The position numbers and the translations under genes are program-made. A stretch of DNA of 64,000 bases, taken from positions 1-64,000 of the forward strand of contig JBNLDC010000034.1 in the NCBI GenBank assembly GCA_050304135.1. The letters are read 5' to 3'. Position 1 is the stretch's first letter. The number at the start of each line of letters is the position of its first letter. Source of the stretch: JAFGNB01 sp050304135. Its GTDB lineage: Bacteria; Fibrobacterota; Chitinivibrionia; Chitinivibrionales; Chitinispirillaceae. Below are positions 61,516 to 64,000 of the stretch, piece after piece. A model generated the notes under the pieces. The model was not told the origin of the DNA. It saw only the letters and a program-made list of their open reading frames with translations, and searched no databases.

Positions 61516-62409
61516 GTGAAAATGTATTCGATACTGGTAGTTGACGATGATAAGCAGGTTTGCAGAATCCTCTGTGATCTTTTCAGTATCGAAGGATACA
61601 CGGTTGCCTGTGCTTCAAACGGCAGAGAGGCACTTGAACAAATCGAGCAGTCCATCCCGGATCTGGTGGTTTCAGATATTCAGATGCCGGTCATGGATGG
61701 TTTTGAACTCTACAGAATTCTTTGCGAAAAGTTTCCCCGTGTGAAGCATATCATGATGACCAGCTTTGATATTGATCAGTACATACGGTATATCAGGGAG
61801 AACAATATCGGTAACATTCTGGTTAAAGGATATGATTTCAACCTTCAGGAAGTGGCTGCGTATGTGCGGTCTATTCTGACCGGGGATATTTTTGGTTTAA
61901 AACGGCATTTCGGGGAGATTGCCCTAGAGGAGATTTCCGTCAGAAGTTATGCGGAGGCTAAAAAGGCTTATCATACCATCATTGGGAGTTTGTCCGATCA
62001 GAAGGGTTTTTACCTCGAAATTGCCATAGATGAATTGATATCAAACGCTATTTTCCATGGTGCTCTTGAACTTTCTGAGGTTCCACGGGAGGAGTGGGCT
62101 GATGACCTGCAGGTTCCTCCCAGTTCCGCAGTGAAAGTGACCTGGGGTGTCGATGATGAAAAAATCGGGATTGCCATAGAAGACCCGAAAGGGAATCTGA
62201 AGAAAACGGATGTGCTTAAATGGCTTGATGCCCATCGTAAGAATGATGACGAAGATGAACATGGAAGAGGTTTTTTTCTTGTACGACGTCTGATCGATCG
62301 GTTGATTATCAATATTAATCCCGGGCAACGCACAGAGTGTATTATCTTCCAAAATCTTAAAAAAAGTGTTAAAGTTCACAATAAGCCATTACTGATACAC
62401 GAAATATAA
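61516..62409 (+). CDS. response regulator with RsbW-type HATPase output
   Basis: A 297-residue protein. The receiver domain is at about 1-118, with acidic pocket DDD (10-12), phosphoacceptor Asp54 in VSDIQMP and Lys104. The C-terminal GHKL ATPase, about 130-280, has the N box IDELISNAIFHG (Asn177), DPKG and the lid HGRGFFLVRRL. This is the layout of an anti-sigma-factor-like kinase under direct receiver control. Its target is likely a STAS protein, and one is encoded 0.8 kb downstream. A GTG at 61516 with GGAG 9 nt upstream is used as start; an ATG at 61522 is possible. Confidence 0.85.
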   Translation: MKMYSILVVDDDKQVCRILCDLFSIEGYTVACASNGREALEQIEQSIPDLVVSDIQMPVMDGFELYRILCEKFPRVKHIMMTSFDIDQYIRYIRENNIGNILVKGYDFNLQEVAAYVRSILTGDIFGLKRHFGEIALEEISVRSYAEAKKAYHTIIGSLSDQKGFYLEIAIDELISNAIFHGALELSEVPREEWADDLQVPPSSAVKVTWGVDDEKIGIAIEDPKGNLKKTDVLKWLDAHRKNDDEDEHGRGFFLVRRLIDRLIININPGQRTECIIFQNLKKSVKVHNKPLLIHEI

Positions 62410-62606
62410 ATGCGGGTATCGGTAATAATTGCCTGAGTTGGGCGATATTTGGTTGTTTTGTACTTTTTTATCCTCACCGGAACATTTTTAATCTCCCAAT
62501 AATTTCCATATCCACATAAATCTCCATAAATCAGACACCCTGCTTTTTCCTGAAACGTTAACTCATACTCTCCATTTGATGCCATTTTATTAATTGCGGG
62601 ATCTTC
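62376..62606 (-). other. possible protein-gene remnant on the minus strand
   Basis: In the 290-base gap between the two receiver genes, the minus strand is open for about 77 codons after a stop, with protein-like composition (KAGCLIYGDLCGYGNYWEIK). There is no ribosome site and its last part runs into the receiver-HATPase gene. It may be the tail of a lost gene or chance. Confidence 0.25.
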
Positions 62607-62698
62607 GAGACCTCAATGTCCGAATAAAAGTAAAAATTGAACAGATACTGCTGTCTGTTTTTTATTTCTGGCACGGTAATCGCTGTAAAACTGCAGAT

Positions 62699-63064
62699 AT
62701 GGCAACAATGTTTCATGTCCTTGTTATTGACGATGATGCAGATCTTCGTGAAACCCTCCGAAAAAACCTGCTTCGACTGGGATGCGAAGTTACAATGGCG
62801 GATACTGCTGAAGGTGGTATCGATAGAATGCGTGCCGACAAATATGACGCCGTATTTGCTGCTCTTTGTGTTCGTGATATGGGTGGCAGGAGTATTGCCC
62901 GCTGGGTAAAAGATCAGTTGAATGGTACCAAGTTTTTTATTGTAACCAGTTGGAAGGGTGATCTTGAGCCTAATTTACTCAAACTTGATGGCATTCATGA
63001 TGTTATACATAAACCGGTAAATTTCTGTGAGGTTCGTGATAAAGTATTAGAGCATCTGGGGTAG
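62699..63064 (+). CDS. single-domain receiver lacking the phosphoacceptor Asp
   Basis: A 121-residue receiver-fold protein. The acidic pocket (IDDDAD, 10-15), Thr83 and Lys105 of IHKPVN are kept. The position that should be the phosphorylated Asp is Ala55 in YDAVFAALCV, so it cannot be phosphorylated in the usual way. It is probably an atypical receiver that works by binding a partner. The start may be 62708. A terminator follows 12 bases after the stop. Confidence 0.8.
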   Translation: MATMFHVLVIDDDADLRETLRKNLLRLGCEVTMADTAEGGIDRMRADKYDAVFAALCVRDMGGRSIARWVKDQLNGTKFFIVTSWKGDLEPNLLKLDGIHDVIHKPVNFCEVRDKVLEHLG

Positions 63065-63075
63065 TTTCAATCAGT

Positions 63076-63136
63076 AAAAAAGGTCTGAGGGCGGAAATGC
63101 TTAACGGGAAGTGCACCGGTACCTCGGATCTTTTTT
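63076..63136 (+). terminator. rho-independent terminator with a large loop
   Basis: 63076-63090 pairs with 63122-63136 over 15 bp including two wobble pairs, ending in six T residues. The 31-base loop is large. It closes the receiver transcription unit. Confidence 0.65.
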
Positions 63137-63242
63137 ATTTATCTGATGATTTCACGGTATCTCTTTACAATTATACTTTTAAACCATACAATTTAATCAG
63201 TTAAATGCCTGTAATAGTTTCTCCGGCAAAGGTGATTATTGT

Positions 63243-63551
63243 ATGAAGGCGTTTTGCGAGGTATCTGGAGAACGGGTTGTACTATCTACCGGAACGATGC
63301 TGATTTCCGGTTCTGTAACGTTTGAATCATTTGAAACATCCCTTCGTACCTACTCACGCAAGAAGTGTAAAGAGCTTGTAATAGATTTTCGGGAGTGTGT
63401 GTATATTGACAGTCATGCGATATCCCTGATCATTTCTGCCCATCGTCGAGCACGGTTAGCGGGAACCAGACTGATTATTCATAACGTAAATGTTGAGATT
63501 ACCGAATTGTTGCATGCAATCCAGATAAATAAAATAATCGAGATGGTCTGA
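63243..63551 (+). CDS. single STAS-domain protein (anti-anti-sigma-like)
   Basis: A 102-residue STAS protein of the SpoIIAA/RsbV size. The site after Asp56-Ser57 is His58 (YIDSHAIS), where the phosphorylated serine would be. So the standard switch site is missing, though Ser57 remains. It lies behind its own gap after a terminator, so it may be expressed separately from the receiver genes. It is the obvious partner of the receiver-HATPase. Confidence 0.85.
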   Translation: MKAFCEVSGERVVLSTGTMLISGSVTFESFETSLRTYSRKKCKELVIDFRECVYIDSHAISLIISAHRRARLAGTRLIIHNVNVEITELLHAIQINKIIEMV

Positions 63552-63697
63552 TAAAATGAAATCCGTGGGCACTATTTCCCGGTAGTATTGCGTATATTAA
63601 ATGAACTGACAATAAATTTTATTGCACAAATAAATAAACTTGATAATTTGACTTTTTTTTCCTATATTATAAAAGGAAACTTATTTTTGAGGTGACT

Positions 63698-63901
63698 ATG
63701 AAAGTACGAACAATGATTGCCGGTTTGCTGATCTGTGTTGGAGTATCTTTTGCGCAATCTTCAGATACTACTAATAAGTCAGTAACTTCTCAAGCTCCTG
63801 TTATTTCTAAAGTTGCAGCAAACAAGCAACTTAAAAAAGCAAAAATTATCAGCTCATCGAAAACAACGACATGGTCAAAAATTAAAGATCTTTTTATGTA
63901 A
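63698..63901 (+). CDS. small exported basic protein
   Basis: A 67-residue protein with a signal peptide (KVRTMIAGLLICVGVSFA, cleavage about residue 19-20). The mature part is short, Lys- and Ser-rich, and probably unstructured. A ribosome site (GAGGTG) precedes the ATG at 63698. A strong terminator follows within 10 bases. No family recognised. Confidence 0.6.
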   Translation: MKVRTMIAGLLICVGVSFAQSSDTTNKSVTSQAPVISKVAANKQLKKAKIISSSKTTTWSKIKDLFM

Positions 63902-63910
63902 TTATATCAT

Positions 63911-63968
63911 TTCAGGTATAAAAAAAAGGTTTTACCCGTATGGGTAGAACCTTTTTTTTATACCTGAA
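63911..63968. terminator. 27-bp near-perfect bidirectional terminator
   Basis: 63911-63937 pairs with 63942-63968 with a 4-nt loop and one wobble. The stem contains an A8/T8 tract, so a T-run follows the GC-rich core on either strand. It separates the small exported protein from a convergent gene at the window edge. Confidence 0.85.
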
Positions 63969-63978
63969 AATCAGTTTT

Positions 63979-64000
63979 CTATGGTTCCCACTCAATATCT
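63979..64000 (-). CDS. C-terminal end of a minus-strand gene, possibly guaA
   Basis: The minus strand reads Asp-Ile-Glu-Trp-Glu-Pro then stop at 63979. GMP synthetase (GuaA) usually ends TIEWE, which is the only basis for the suggestion. The placement just after a bidirectional terminator fits a convergent gene end. Confidence 0.3.

Overview
The window looks like a chromosome segment of a Gram-negative, plant-polysaccharide-degrading bacterium. The best match in style is the Fibrobacterota / Chitinispirillia group or a neighbour. This rests on family content: secreted esterases of the CE6 and CE15 types, a multidomain GH8 glucanase with a C-terminal module resembling a cell-surface sorting domain, a TonB-dependent receptor, lipoproteins, and many STAS, HDOD and cyclic-nucleotide signalling proteins. 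No rRNA is present, so the taxonomy is inference. Most of the window is of moderate G+C and reads as stable chromosome. The first 1.9 kb is conspicuously AT-rich and looks acquired.

Layout. 1-5.2 kb is an accessory region. It holds a decayed AT-rich gene whose C-terminal part has a possible Cys-His-Asp catalytic triad, a small exported protein, the 3' end of an IS256-type transposase, a RelE/HigB-like toxin with its antitoxin between two copies of the same gene tail, and a frameshifted secreted zinc metalloprotease. 5.5-8.8 kb holds two hemicellulose esterases (CE6, CE15). 9.3-17.1 kb holds a Mur-type ligase overlapping an L,D-transpeptidase, a LOG-family protein, a histone-H1-like protein made of an 18-bp repeat, a Na/Pi cotransporter, NifU, a DHH phosphoesterase and a metallophosphoesterase. 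17.4-22.5 kb is one giant sensor gene with a kinase-like domain, AAA ATPase, GAF and histidine kinase. 22.5-31.0 kb is a six-gene, tightly coupled operon for a divergent peptide-type ABC importer with two extra exported proteins. 31.4-42.8 kb holds a LarA-like protein, a FecR protein, ilvD, a cation efflux protein, the GH8 glucanase, an FmdB zinc ribbon and a fused radical-SAM protein. 43.1-49.8 kb holds a TonB-domain/TonB-receptor fusion with a partner lipoprotein, a beta-helix protein, a Crp-like regulator and a 44-residue membrane protein. 50-61 kb holds tRNA-Leu(CAG), mutL, a double STAS protein, mtaB, two HDOD proteins, ftsY, a cNMP-binding protein, an AI-2E permease, tsaD and a membrane-anchored STAS-like protein. 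61.5-63.6 kb is a partner-switching cluster: receiver-HATPase, a receiver without its phosphoacceptor Asp, and STAS. The window ends with a small exported protein, a very long bidirectional terminator and the tail of a minus-strand gene.

How the genes work together. The esterases, the GH8 enzyme and probably the TonB receptor plus lipoprotein fit outer-surface breakdown and uptake of plant cell-wall glycans. The ABC operon would serve inner-membrane uptake of a peptide-like or other small ligand. TsaD and MtaB act in sequence on tRNA A37 (t6A, then ms2t6A). The STAS, HATPase, receiver and HDOD genes point to a stress or lifestyle switch that relies on protein-protein partner switching. All functions are inferred from sequence motifs read by eye; no database search was run.
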